A stretch of 64,000 nt of DNA from Clostridium kluyveri (GTDB taxonomy: Bacteria; Bacillota; Clostridia; Clostridiales; Clostridiaceae): contig NZ_CP018335.1 in assembly GCF_001902295.1 (NCBI RefSeq), forward strand, positions 2,604,001 to 2,668,000. The letters run 5' to 3'. Positions 1 to 7,623 of this stretch are shown piece by piece. Both the position numbers and the translations under genes were made by a program. Numbering within the stretch: position 1 is the stretch's first letter; every line of letters begins with the position of its first letter. The notes under the pieces are model-generated. The model ran no database searches, was not told the DNA's origin, and saw only the letters and a program-made list of their open reading frames with translations.

Positions 1-562
1 GCAGTACATTAAAAGGAAGAAATCCTAAAATACTTATACTCTTTTTTATACTTTCAATAAAATTACCATAAGCCACTCCATTTATAATTGATATTAAAAA
101 TTGAATCCCTATAAATACTAAACATAAGATTAAGACTTTCTTAAAATTCTTTTGAAAAACCATATTGATTTTTTCAAAACAATTATCTTTATTATTAACC
201 ATTAAGGAAAAAAGAATGACACTAAATATATATACCAGTACATTTAATACTTTGGATACATACTTAGGAAAGATAAAAATTCCACTAATTAAAACAACTA
301 TAGACAAAATACATAAAACAATATAGATCTTAAAAAAATTACTCAAGGTTCTATGTATATTATCTTTTTCATGAATAATTATTAATATAATAGCCACTAA
401 AGCAGGATAAAGCATCTGTGCCAATCCAAAACTTGACATGATATCTTTATCAAGGTGCTTGTACACCCAAAACATAAGTATTCCCATGGAAAATGTAATC
501 ACAAAGGTGGTTAATAAAAAGACTACTATTTCATTTTTAATTCTAGCCAATTCTATTTTCAT
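1..562 (-). CDS. Membrane protein, N-terminal part (CPBP protease-like), runs off the window
   Basis: Reading leftwards from the ATG at 562, the frame stays open for 187 codons to the window edge. The protein begins MKIELARIKNEIVVFLLTTF and shows at least five hydrophobic spans (near residues 13-28, 50-65, 83-98, 105-118 and 140-155) separated by short charged loops, so it is an integral membrane protein. The N-terminal pattern resembles clostridial CPBP-type intramembrane metalloproteases, but the catalytic EExxxR region would lie outside the window, so the family call is tentative. It ends before an intergenic stretch and the IS30-like element. Confidence 0.6.
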   Translation of the reverse strand, partial: MKIELARIKNEIVVFLLTTFVITFSMGILMFWVYKHLDKDIMSSFGLAQMLYPALVAIILIIIHEKDNIHRTLSNFFKIYIVLCILSIVVLISGIFIFPKYVSKVLNVLVYIFSVILFSLMVNNKDNCFEKINMVFQKNFKKVLILCLVFIGIQFLISIINGVAYGNFIESIKKSISILGFLPFNVL

Positions 563-860
563 ACTATTCCCCCTAATTCTTACTGCCTTAGTCCTGCAAA
601 TTAAATAGTAAGTATATTATATCATTTTATACAATATTTTGCTATTCATCTGTAAGTGATACGTGTTTTGAATAATCCTGAATTGTAAAATGAATTGCAG
701 CCCATTAACTTTATTTGAGTTATAAAATTTTAAGTTAAATATATATGTCCAGGAGGCTGCATCCTGGCTTACAAAAAGATTGGTGAGGAGCCAGTCTTTT
801 TGTTGCGTTGTTTTTATCAGACATTTATCCTTAAAACGTTGGCGGCAGAATGGAGGATAT

Positions 861-2156
861 ATGTATAATTTTTTTACCTATGAAGAAAGACTTGAGTTGC
901 AGAAATATCTGAAAAAAAGTCTTTCCTTTAAAGAAATCAGCTGCAAATTGGATAAAAATCCAACTACGATATCAAGAGAAGTACGTAAATACTATTCTGA
1001 AGTTGCCACCGGTTATCCTGGTTTCCCTTTTAATTCCTGTAAGAACCGTTTTAACTGTCGAATGAAAAAAGTCTGTGGCAAGGAATGCTCCAGAAAATCA
1101 GATATCTATTGTAAACTTTGCACTTCGTGCAATGACAACTGTTCTCAATTTGTAGAAGAGATCTGTACCGCCAGATTCAGAGTTCCCTACGTTTGTAACG
1201 GATGTGAAACGATTGGTAAATGTACACTTTTGAAGAATATTTACGATGCGGAGCATGCCCATATTAAAGCTTATGAAGCTATTTCAAAGTCACGAAGTGG
1301 CTTGTGTGTATCTGAAGATGAAATCAGCAGACTTAATAAGATTATTTCACCTCTGGTTCAAAATGGTCAGTCTGTGAATCAAATCTATATCAATCATAAG
1401 GATGAACTGATGTGCAGCGAAAAGACCATTTACAATTATATTGATGCATGCCTGTTTGATGTCAGGAACATTGATCTTCCCAGAAAAGTTAAGTTTCGTG
1501 AGCGATACAAAAAGCCTGAATTTAAAGTAGATAAAGGCTGCCGCATTGGTCGCAATTATGAAGCATTTGGAACTTTTATGGATAAGAATCCTGACATAGC
1601 AGTAGTACAAATGGATTCTGTCATTGGTAGTAAAGGAGGTAAATGTCTTTTAACTATTCATTTTGTAGAATGCAGTCTTATGCTTGCTTTTTTAAGAGAA
1701 GCAAACACATCAAAATCTGTGATTGATGTATTCAATCAACTTGATAGTACCCTTGGGAAAGACTTGTTTAGCAAACTATTTCCAGTTATTCTTACTGATA
1801 ACGGAAGTGAATTTTCTAATCCCAAATCGATTGAATATAGGAATACATTTCCTTTGCTGCGTACGCATGTATTTTACTGTGATGAGGGAAGTCCCTATCA
1901 AAAAGGAGCTATTGAAGTAAATCATGAACTTATACGTCGTGTACTTCTAAAAGGAACGAGTTTTAATCAGCTTACACAGGATGATATTAATTTAATGATG
2001 AATCATATCAATTCCTACAAAAGAAAAAAGCTAAATAATCGTAGTCCCTACGAAACATTCAGCTTTTATCATGGAGAAGAAGTTTTACATAAGCTTGGAT
2101 GTGCACCAGTTGCCCCCAGTGATATCATGTTAAAACCTGCTCTTCTCAAAAAATAA
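861..2156 (+). CDS. IS30-like family transposase
   Basis: DDE transposase of 431 codons. The N-terminus carries the HTH typical of IS30 enzymes (motif TYEERLELQKYL, then SFKEISCKLDKNPTTISREV). It is followed by a Cys-rich insert at about residues 55-125, probably metal-binding. The catalytic core is visible as D in VQMDSV, D in LTDNGSEF and E in KGAIEVNHELIRR, the last resembling the IS30 LIRxxxPKG-type end region. I chose the ATG at 861 because GGAGG lies at 852-856; an upstream in-frame ATG at 780 has no ribosome site. The gene appears intact and could encode an active enzyme. Confidence 0.9.
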   Translation: MYNFFTYEERLELQKYLKKSLSFKEISCKLDKNPTTISREVRKYYSEVATGYPGFPFNSCKNRFNCRMKKVCGKECSRKSDIYCKLCTSCNDNCSQFVEEICTARFRVPYVCNGCETIGKCTLLKNIYDAEHAHIKAYEAISKSRSGLCVSEDEISRLNKIISPLVQNGQSVNQIYINHKDELMCSEKTIYNYIDACLFDVRNIDLPRKVKFRERYKKPEFKVDKGCRIGRNYEAFGTFMDKNPDIAVVQMDSVIGSKGGKCLLTIHFVECSLMLAFLREANTSKSVIDVFNQLDSTLGKDLFSKLFPVILTDNGSEFSNPKSIEYRNTFPLLRTHVFYCDEGSPYQKGAIEVNHELIRRVLLKGTSFNQLTQDDINLMMNHINSYKRKKLNNRSPYETFSFYHGEEVLHKLGCAPVAPSDIMLKPALLKK

Positions 2157-2300
2157 TAAATTTGCGTGCCGCCAACCATCTATTTGTCTAAGGAATAAAG
2201 GGGTGGATTCTCCGATTACAAAAAAATCGAGAGGGAGTTGACTCCTCTTTGGCATGCCTGTGATTATTATAATACTCCAATAAAAGTTGAAGATCAAACT

Positions 2301-2440
2301 GCATTTGGTTTACAAAAGTGGCTTCTCGTTTACAAAAACTGCGATTCGAGTACAAAAATGGCATTTCGTTTACAAATATTCAGTTGTCGTTTACATATAT
2401 TGCTTCTCACTTTACAAAGTGGCTTCTCACCTTACAAGTA
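2301..2440 (+). repeat. Seven 20-21 bp direct repeats at the right end of the IS30-like element
   Basis: TACAAA-type cores begin at about 2311, 2331, 2351, 2371, 2392, 2413 and 2433, spaced 20-21 bp, each preceded by a variant of GGCTTCTCGTT. This is iteron-like spacing of two helical turns. More isolated TTACAAA copies lie at about 2217 and at 769 on the left side. The repeats follow the transposase stop and probably form its multi-site binding region. No gene is seen in this stretch. Confidence 0.75.
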
Positions 2441-2513
2441 AGTTCGTGTTTTGAATATAATTGGATGTTAGTTCAATAATCTACAAGCACACTTGTCGTT
2501 TTGATAAGTATAC

Positions 2514-2542
2514 TTGACATAGATATTATCATATGATACCAT
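2514..2542 (+). promoter_or_regulatory. Promoter and 12-bp palindrome before the XRE gene
   Basis: TTGACA at 2514-2519 is followed 17 bp later by TACCAT (weak -10). The perfect palindrome TATCATATGATA at 2527-2538 lies in the spacer. This suggests autoregulation by the XRE protein encoded just downstream. Confidence 0.45.
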
Positions 2543-2563
2543 CTAACTAATGGAGGTGTTACT

Positions 2564-2779
2564 TTGAACACTAATATAAAATTGAATAATCGTTTAAAGG
2601 TTGCACGTGCTGAACTTAATATTTCTCAAGGTCAGCTTGCCAGTATGGCTGGAGTAAGCCGTCAAACAATAAGTTCTATAGAAACAGGCCAATACTGCCC
2701 CAGTGCTAAATTAGCACTTATTCTTTCAAAATGCCTACAAAAAAATTTTGAAGATTTATTCTACTTGGAGGAGGAATAA
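2564..2779 (+). CDS. XRE-family helix-turn-helix regulator
   Basis: A 71-residue protein made almost entirely of a Cro/C1-type HTH: RLKVARAELNISQGQLASMA, then GVSRQTISSIETGQYCPSA. The C-terminus (NFEDLFYLEEE) is typical of small YgzD/YozG-like regulators. The TTG start at 2564 is supported by GGAGGT at 2552-2557. It lies 3 bp upstream of a small membrane protein gene, so the two are cotranscribed. Such pairs usually regulate themselves and their membrane partner; the target is unknown. Confidence 0.85.
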   Translation: MNTNIKLNNRLKVARAELNISQGQLASMAGVSRQTISSIETGQYCPSAKLALILSKCLQKNFEDLFYLEEE

Positions 2780-2782
2780 AAA

Positions 2783-3118
2783 ATGTTTAAAAAAAGTAAC
2801 AAAGAGAATGAAGGTACCCCTATTTACGGTATTGTAGATGAGAGGACAAAAGCTATTGTATATCGCGGAGATGCTTATACCGGCAGATTTATGTTGTTTG
2901 CAATTCTCATAGATGCCTTTATAAGGGGACTGCACTTAAATAGTTCGTTTATATCATCAAACTGGGATTTAATATTAATTGTAATAATTGGAGGCTTAAT
3001 ATCGACAATTTACCAGATTAAAAATAAAGTTCTTTCCTATGGCTCTTCTGCCCGTGCTTTTATTGCCATTGCATTATTTACAGCACTTATTGCATTTTTA
3101 ATAATATCTTTTTTATAA
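2783..3118 (+). CDS. Small membrane protein paired with XRE regulator
   Basis: A 111-residue protein. A hydrophilic N-terminus (about 35 residues) is followed by three hydrophobic spans near residues 38-52, 65-80 and 92-110, so it is an inner-membrane protein. I do not recognise a named family with confidence. GGAGGA precedes the ATG and the gene follows the XRE gene after 3 bp. Regulator plus small membrane protein pairs are common in Firmicutes; a second one of different sequence lies at 5962-6470 in the opposite orientation. Confidence 0.75.
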   Translation: MFKKSNKENEGTPIYGIVDERTKAIVYRGDAYTGRFMLFAILIDAFIRGLHLNSSFISSNWDLILIVIIGGLISTIYQIKNKVLSYGSSARAFIAIALFTALIAFLIISFL

Positions 3119-3284
3119 TTACACTCCTATCCATCAGATTTAAGTGGTAATTCCAGCATTCGTATAAAATAGTTTATATTTTTGTTATATTTTAATTAGC
3201 TAAAATTAAGAAATATGTTGTAATATAAATTATATAAGGGATTTTATACACATTATGGTTTCATATGGATGGGAGATAAAAAGA

Positions 3285-4322
3285 ATGACGAAAAAAAATA
3301 GAAGAAATAAACGTATTAAAATTTTAAGAAATAGATGTCTGTTTTTGTTGGGGGCGATTGCAATTTTTATTATATCATATAAAAGTTATAATTATTTTCA
3401 TATTCATAAGATAAAAAGTGGTAAAGTAATATCTACCGACCAATTGAGTACAAATAAAACTTATAAGAATGGATCTTTTAAAAAGGCTGGTGAAAATAAT
3501 AGTCAATCAAATGACAATAAAGAAACTAATATTAAAGAAAATACAACTAAAAATAAAGACAATAGTACTAACAAGATTAATTTATCTAATAATGTAGAAA
3601 ATGATGCTGATGGGAATGTATCAAGTGATGGAAAACAATATGCTTATGATGCACAAAAAGTAAAAGATATACTGGACAACAATTTTGAAAGTGATGGTGA
3701 AAAAATTGCATTTCTCACTTTTGATGATGGTCCATCTACTTCTGTAACACCGCAGATATTAGATACACTAAAAAATTATGATGTAAAAGCTACATTCTTT
3801 TTAATAGGACAAAATATACAAACAAATGAAAGAAGCAAAGAATTAGTAAAGCAAATATTTGAAGATGGACATGCTATTGGAAATCATACTTATTCTCACA
3901 ACATGAGAAAATTATATCCTGGAAATAAGCTTGATGTAGATTATCTTATGGGAGAAGTTGAACAAACTGATACCGATATAAGAAATATTGTTGGACAAGG
4001 TTTCAATACAAGGATATTGAGACTTCCCGGAGGATATATGTCAAGGGTATATTACAATGATCCTAATTTAAATGAATTTAATGAAAGATTAAAAGAAAAA
4101 AATATGTATAGTATAGATTGGAACGCCTATGACTTTGACGCAGAAGGTAGATGGAAGAATTCAGAAGAGCTTTTGGAGTGTGTAAAGGAAAGTGTGGGAA
4201 CAAAAGAAAAAGTAGTTATATTAATGCATGATACTTATGGCAAAGAAGAAACGGCTAAAGCATTGCCTCAAATTATAGAATATTTAAGAACTCAAGGATA
4301 TGAATTTAAAACAATCAATTAA
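3285..4322 (+). CDS. Membrane-anchored polysaccharide deacetylase (NodB domain)
   Basis: Predicted to deacetylate cell-wall polysaccharide (peptidoglycan GlcNAc or MurNAc deacetylase class) on the outer face of the membrane. A basic N-terminus precedes one membrane span (about residues 16-34), then an Asn/Lys/Thr-rich linker (about 45-115) and a C-terminal NodB domain. NodB motifs are visible: FLTFDDGP (catalytic and metal Asp), the HTYSH metal pair in NHTYSH, LRLPGG, and a terminal LMHD. I prefer the ATG at 3285 because GGGAGAT lies 7 bp upstream; an in-frame ATG at 3255 has no ribosome site. It appears to be a single-gene unit. Confidence 0.88.
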   Translation: MTKKNRRNKRIKILRNRCLFLLGAIAIFIISYKSYNYFHIHKIKSGKVISTDQLSTNKTYKNGSFKKAGENNSQSNDNKETNIKENTTKNKDNSTNKINLSNNVENDADGNVSSDGKQYAYDAQKVKDILDNNFESDGEKIAFLTFDDGPSTSVTPQILDTLKNYDVKATFFLIGQNIQTNERSKELVKQIFEDGHAIGNHTYSHNMRKLYPGNKLDVDYLMGEVEQTDTDIRNIVGQGFNTRILRLPGGYMSRVYYNDPNLNEFNERLKEKNMYSIDWNAYDFDAEGRWKNSEELLECVKESVGTKEKVVILMHDTYGKEETAKALPQIIEYLRTQGYEFKTIN

Positions 4323-4407
4323 AAATTATTCATACCTTGAAAAGAGCATCTATAGACACAAGCAGACATAATTTGTCTAAAGTCAGTGACTAAGCCATTA
4401 TAAGTTA

Positions 4408-4470
4408 AATATAAAATGTTTAAAGTGGAATATAATGATTAATACCATAAGAATACTTTAATTATCTCAC
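4408..4470 (+). repeat. Dispersed intergenic repeat X, copy 1
   Basis: About 60 bp starting ATATAAAATGTTTAAAGT closely match 8536-8600 in the same orientation, including conserved TATAAT, CATAA-AATACT and ATCTC blocks. Both copies lie downstream of genes and are followed by AT-rich sequence. The rest of 4323-4629 shows no gene. Function is unknown. Confidence 0.55.
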
Positions 4471-4629
4471 TAAATGGTTTTAATTTATAAGAGCTCTTGG
4501 AGTGGCCTGGGACTCTTTAGTAATTATTTCATTAATTCTTATTACCAAACTTTATTAATAATCAATTCCCAAAAGTATTATACTAACATAATATAAATAT
4601 TGAAATAATATATAAGGAGAAAATAAACA

Positions 4630-5031
4630 TTGGAAAATTATTATTGTCCTTTTGATTATTATGATGATTACTATGACTATTTTAGACAACGTATTACTCC
4701 CGAAGTAATACAATCACATGTTGGTCAAACTGCACTTGTTGATATTAGGGGGCGTGGCACAGTCACAGCGCATATAAATGGTTACAATCGGCGTACGGAC
4801 ATAGTATCTTTAACCACATTTACACATTCTGGTAACCGACCTATTCGTGTTCACCGTCGCGACATACTACGTATTACTCCAATTCATGTACCTCCACCTC
4901 AAGGAAGACCACCTCAAGGAGGAAGACCACCTCAGGGGAGGCCACCTCAGGGAAGACCACCTCAGGGAAGGCCACCTCAGGGAAGGCCACCTCAAGGCGG
5001 AGGTCGATATTTAGATGAAGATTTTGAGTAG
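4630..5031 (+). CDS. Tyr/Asp-rich protein with C-terminal PPQGR repeats
   Basis: A 133-residue protein of unknown function. The N-terminus is Tyr/Asp-rich (CPFDYYDDYYDYFRQR). The middle (about 25-85) looks like a small beta domain (VDIRGRGTVTAHINGYN). The tail carries about seven tandem PPQGR-type units followed by acidic YLDEDFE. The TTG start at 4630 follows AAGGAGA at 4613-4619. The low-complexity tail recalls spore-coat or surface-matrix proteins, and a SASP gene is the next gene, but this is only inference. A spore coat or exosporium role is one possibility; there is no signal peptide. Confidence 0.7.
   Translation: MENYYCPFDYYDDYYDYFRQRITPEVIQSHVGQTALVDIRGRGTVTAHINGYNRRTDIVSLTTFTHSGNRPIRVHRRDILRITPIHVPPPQGRPPQGGRPPQGRPPQGRPPQGRPPQGRPPQGGGRYLDEDFE
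4894..5007 (+). repeat. In-frame 15-bp tandem repeat (PPQGR coding)
   Basis: About seven units of the type CCACCTCAGGGAAGG run in frame, two of them extended by one or two Gly codons. Units differ mainly at third positions (CAA/CAG, AGA/AGG). Tracts of this kind expand and contract by slippage, so the copy number is likely to vary between strains. Confidence 0.9.
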
Positions 5032-5084
5032 TTATTTCAATTCCTTTTTTTACTTGAATGCGTAATTTATTAAACATCAAAACT

Positions 5085-5117
5085 AAAAACCTAGTAGGAT
5101 TTTTCCACTAGGTTTTT
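5085..5117. terminator. Bidirectional terminator between convergent genes
   Basis: AAAAACCTAGT at 5085-5095 pairs with ACTAGGTTTTT at 5107-5117, with A-tracts and T-tracts on both sides. It sits between the PPQGR-repeat gene and the convergent SASP gene and can serve both. Confidence 0.8.
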
Positions 5118-5128
5118 ATTGTCACACT

Positions 5129-5326
5129 TTATTTTAGTCCCTGCTCATAAGCTTCAACCATTTTTTTAACCATGTTTCCACCTATAGAGCCAGCTTCTCT
5201 TGAAGTGAGATCTCCATTATATCCGTTTTTTAGATTTACTCCTACCTCTCTAGCTGATTCCATTTTAAATCTATTTAGAGCTTCTCTAGCTTGTGGAACT
5301 ACCAAATTATTACTGTTACGTGTCAT
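5129..5326 (-). CDS. Alpha/beta-type small acid-soluble spore protein (copy 1)
   Basis: A 65-residue DNA-binding spore protein that coats and protects forespore DNA and is degraded by the germination protease. It shows the family hallmarks: NNLVVPQAREALNRFKMESA with a protease-site region near ESAREVG, NGYNGDLTSREAGSIGGNMV and a C-terminal MVEAYEQ. I chose the ATG at 5326: AAGGAG lies 8 bp upstream, whereas the in-frame GTG nine bases earlier overlaps that ribosome site. It is nearly identical to the copy at 6823-7017 and shares about 70 bp of upstream sequence with it, which suggests the same forespore promoter. Confidence 0.95.
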   Translation of the reverse strand: MTRNSNNLVVPQAREALNRFKMESAREVGVNLKNGYNGDLTSREAGSIGGNMVKKMVEAYEQGLK

Positions 5327-5343
5327 AGTTAACACTCCTTTAC

Positions 5344-5412
5344 ATAGTAATTTTTACTGCTTATACTTAAAGTTTGTACATTTCTATAAAAAATACTCCA
5401 GGTAATTGAATG
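5344..5412 (-). promoter_or_regulatory. Conserved upstream region of SASP copy 1
   Basis: About 70 bp match the region upstream of the second SASP gene (7031-7101), including shared blocks read on the plus strand as TTCTATAAAAAATACTC and GGTAATT-AATGAAT. Conservation beyond the coding sequence implies a shared promoter. I could not place clear sigma-G boxes. Confidence 0.5.
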
Positions 5413-5542
5413 AATACGTGGAATATAAAAACTATTCTGTAATGTAACATGAATATCATTAATTATCAGGCCACACTTTTCTTATTTATGGTCATTTATC
5501 GTTAATAGGAACATCCCATATAATACAAGATACGTACGTCAA

Positions 5543-5577
5543 AAAATAGTATGATTATTACTCAATCATACTATTTG
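5543..5577 (-). terminator. Terminator of the membrane protein/XRE pair
   Basis: AAATAGTATGATT (5544-5556) pairs with AATCATACTATTT (5564-5576). Read on the minus strand the hairpin is followed by a T tract, so it should end transcripts coming from the 6470-5962 operon. Confidence 0.6.
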
Positions 5578-5610
5578 GAGTGTGAATTTGGAAAAATTAA
5601 ACTTACATTA

Positions 5611-5730
5611 AGTTGTAAAGAATTAATCAGGAATGTTGACCTCATAAGTATATAATATACTATTTTACAATATATGTAAACGGGTTTTAAAAAAAATATA
5701 GTGGGCTGTTAAAGCTAATAATCTATCAAT
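5611..5730 (+). repeat. Dispersed intergenic repeat Y, copy 1
   Basis: About 120 bp align with 8669-8790 in the same orientation. Shared blocks are GTTGTAAA, TAT-AATATATAATATA, ACAATAT-TG and AAAAAATATAGTGG-CTGTTAA. The remainder of 5413-5961 has no recognisable gene. Repeat X (4408, 8536) is spaced differently relative to Y in the two places, so X and Y are separate repeats or remnants of an old segment duplication. Confidence 0.6.
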
Positions 5731-5961
5731 ATCTAAAGCTACAGTGCCATTCTCATCAGAATACAATCTCAAATAAAGCTGGAATTTTTTATTTATCAAC
5801 TTTAATACATCTCCTTCATCTTCCCCTGCAATTACTTTTTACAAAGAAAAGCAGCGACTTTGATTCGTGTTCAAAAGCCACTGATTATACATATGGATTT
5901 CATCTAGGCATAATATATATCTTCTCAACTATGGCTCTTTTTATATGCCGCAGGACAGTAT

Positions 5962-6168
5962 TTATTTTAGCATTGTTGGATCAGGCTCAAAAAGTTTATC
6001 TACTGTTGTTCCAAGTATACTTGCCAGTTTAAAGGCTAGCGATAGACTTGGATCATATTTATTATTTTCGATTGCATTTATTGTCTGTCTTGTGACGCCT
6101 AATGCAGTAGCTAAATCTTCTTGCCTATAGTTTTTTTCTTTACGTAGTTCTTTTATACTATTTTTCAT
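5962..6168 (-). CDS. XRE-family regulator
   Basis: A 68-residue HTH protein starting MKNSIKELRKEKNYRQEDLA, then GVTRQTINAIENNKYDPSLS, and ending in a short dimerisation tail (DKLFEPD). It belongs to the same small-regulator class as the gene at 2564 but differs in sequence. I prefer the ATG at 6168 to the TTG at 6180, since family members begin MKN-I-ELR. Its start nearly abuts the stop of the membrane protein gene upstream, so translation is probably coupled. Confidence 0.85.
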   Translation of the reverse strand: MKNSIKELRKEKNYRQEDLATALGVTRQTINAIENNKYDPSLSLAFKLASILGTTVDKLFEPDPTMLK

Positions 6169-6173
6169 AATTC

Positions 6174-6470
6174 TCAACAACCAACAGTAAAATACAAAAT
6201 TACGCCAAATACAATTATCAAGAATATTACGCCAAAATAAATCAATATTTGTTTTCTGCCACTGTCATCACCCACCTTTAATTTAGCAATGCTTGTAACA
6301 AAAAAGTACACCAAAAATTGTAATGTGACTAGAGTCAGAGGAAGCGACACTTCTTGGGTTTTAACATAGTTATATCCACCCCATATAACAAGGGACAACA
6401 CCATAAAAAACCAACTCCATTTGATTCCTTTCTGATTTATCTTTAATTCCATCTCATCCATTTTTCTCAT
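6174..6470 (-). CDS. Small membrane protein paired with XRE regulator
   Basis: A 98-residue protein with three hydrophobic spans near residues 18-33, 41-60 and 75-95, and a short charged loop (KLKVGDDSGRK). GGAGG lies 7 bp before the ATG at 6470. It precedes the XRE gene with 5 bp between its stop and the preferred ATG. I do not recognise the family with certainty; DUF2178-like proteins have this layout. A role as a sensor or as the regulated partner of the XRE protein is inference from position only. Confidence 0.75.
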   Translation of the reverse strand: MRKMDEMELKINQKGIKWSWFFMVLSLVIWGGYNYVKTQEVSLPLTLVTLQFLVYFFVTSIAKLKVGDDSGRKQILIYFGVIFLIIVFGVILYFTVGC

Positions 6471-6678
6471 AAATAAGCCTCCGTAATGTCAAAAGTATTT
6501 TACATTAAAAGCATACTGCCTGAGTCTTAAAATGTCAATAGTTTTTTACATTTTCAAAGCTGTCAGTTTTTAAAAGTACTTTCCTTATGCACCCTGCCCA
6601 TTATTTCAGTACACTCTCTACAATGATTTTAACGAATTGTTTGGATTGGGTATAAGGAATAAAAAAGGACCGTAATTG

Positions 6679-6783
6679 ATGTTTAAGGGTATGGATACAT
6701 TCAATGATGAGCTTTTTGACTTGCTGTATGAGAAGGTATTTGAAGTAGCAGATGAACTTGAAGCAGGATGGATATATGATTAA
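6679..6783 (+). pseudogene. Short ORF, probable gene fragment
   Basis: A 34-codon frame (starts MFKGMDTFNDELFDLLYEKV, ends in AGWIYD) lies between genes. AAGGAC lies about 9 bp upstream, so translation is possible. The amphipathic, acidic sequence looks like the tail of a larger protein rather than a free peptide; I do not recognise the parent. No other coding potential is seen in 6481-6822. Confidence 0.3.
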
Positions 6784-6814
6784 AGCCTGCACCCCTTAAG
6801 GTACAGGCTTTTCA
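6782..6814. terminator. Terminator near SASP copy 2
   Basis: AAAGCCTG at 6783-6790 pairs with CAGGCTTT, with an inner ACC/GGT pair and a T-rich plus-strand tail. It lies just after the stop of the second SASP gene on the minus strand and just after the short ORF on the plus strand. Confidence 0.55.
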
Positions 6815-6822
6815 TTACTTTA

Positions 6823-7017
6823 TTATTTTAAGTCTTCTTCATAGGCTTTAATCATTTTCTTAACCATGTTTCCACCCACTGAACCAGCTTCTCTGGCAGT
6901 TAAATCTCCATTGTAGCCATCTTTTAAATTTACTCCAACCTCTTTGGCTGACTCCATCTTAAACCTATTCAAGGCTTCTCTGGCTTCTGGGACTACTAAC
7001 TTATTGTTACGTGTCAT
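6823..7017 (-). CDS. Alpha/beta-type small acid-soluble spore protein (copy 2)
   Basis: A 64-residue DNA-binding spore protein, a close paralogue of the one at 5129-5326. It has NKLVVPEAREALNRFKMESA, NGYNGDLTAREAGSVGGNMV and a C-terminal MIKAYEEDLK. The ATG at 7017 follows AGAGGTG. The DNA upstream (7031-7101) is also conserved with copy 1, pointing to recent duplication and shared forespore expression. Multiple alpha/beta SASP genes are normal in clostridia and their products are interchangeable in binding DNA. Confidence 0.95.
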   Translation of the reverse strand: MTRNNKLVVPEAREALNRFKMESAKEVGVNLKDGYNGDLTAREAGSVGGNMVKKMIKAYEEDLK

Positions 7018-7296
7018 AATAAACACCTCTCTAAATAGTAATCTTTGATGCTACATTTAAAGTTTGTGCATTTCTATAAAAAATACTCTAGGTAATTAAA
7101 TGAATTTTTGAAAAATAAATATATAGATAAGCTAACATCATATTATTCTTAATGTTCTAAGAAATTCATATCCTTTCTTTTGGCTAAAAACATAATTGTA
7201 AATTTTAGTATAATAAAATATCGTTAACATAAGCTACATGTAATATTCTTTATATTTTAATAGTATAATTTATTGCATTCTTGGAGGTTTAATTAA

Positions 7297-7503
7297 ATGG
7301 AAAGAAAAAAAGGTATCTGGATATTTACCATTGCTGCCTTGATTTTTATTATAATAGGCTATCTAATCATTAAAAGCTGGACTACAACAAACTATGGCAA
7401 ACTTCATATAAGAATTGCCATAATGTTAAAAATCAAGGAATATATTAACCCCAATTCAATTAATGATCAAGTGATTCTTAGGTTCAGGTGGAGTTTGCTG
7501 TAG
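7297..7503 (+). pseudogene. N-terminal fragment of the disrupted esterase gene
   Basis: Codons 1-57 encode a signal-anchor (basic ERKKG, then IWIFTIAALIFIIIGYLI) and the start of a mature region ending NPNSIND at 7467, after which the frame runs into the inserted element (7468-7616). The residues match the membrane-anchored start expected for the HSL-type esterase encoded downstream. TGGAGG precedes the ATG. The gene is therefore split by an insertion and, further on, by a frameshift. Confidence 0.7.
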
Positions 7504-7616
7504 AGAACTGCTTATCTCCATCTGAACCTTAGAAGAACTTATCCAGGCGCGTAGCAGTGCTTATCTCCCACTTTGAAGAAGATGGGAGTATTAGCAATGG
7601 TAGCTGTTCGGATAAA
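7468..7616 (+). mobile_element. Structured IS605-end-like / solo omega-RNA-like element, copy A
   Basis: A 146-149 bp element starting CAAGTGATTCTTAGG and ending TTCGGATAAA. It folds into a 17-bp stem (7477-7493 with 7516-7532, one mismatch and one G-U) and a second hairpin (CTCCCA 7565-7570 with TGGGAG 7583-7588). CTTATCC and GGATAA form a possible outer stem. It has no ORF. Related copies are at 25193, 28267 and 62287. The resemblance to the right end and omega-RNA region of IS200/IS605 tnpB elements is inference. Flanking TCAATTAATGAT and TCAATAAATGAT may be a diverged duplication or chance. Confidence 0.6.
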
Positions 7617-7623
7617 TCAATAA

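Larger units (their letters stand above)
651..2457 (+). mobile_element. IS30-like insertion sequence (boundaries approximate)
   Basis: The segment holds one transposase gene (861-2156), a 20-21 bp repeat array at its right end (2301-2440) and a related imperfect inverted sequence at the left (TTGTAA at about 682). Related sequence flanks it on both sides in direct orientation: CGTGTTTTGAATA occurs at 662-674 and at 2445-2457, each preceded by GTAAGT with small gaps. This may be an unusually long, slightly diverged target duplication. IS30 members normally give 2-3 bp duplications, so the exact ends are uncertain. Confidence 0.6.

Noticed and set aside
2238..2441. 67-codon frame after the transposase gene
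   Set aside because: It runs through the 20-21 bp repeat array and is a by-product of the repeats.
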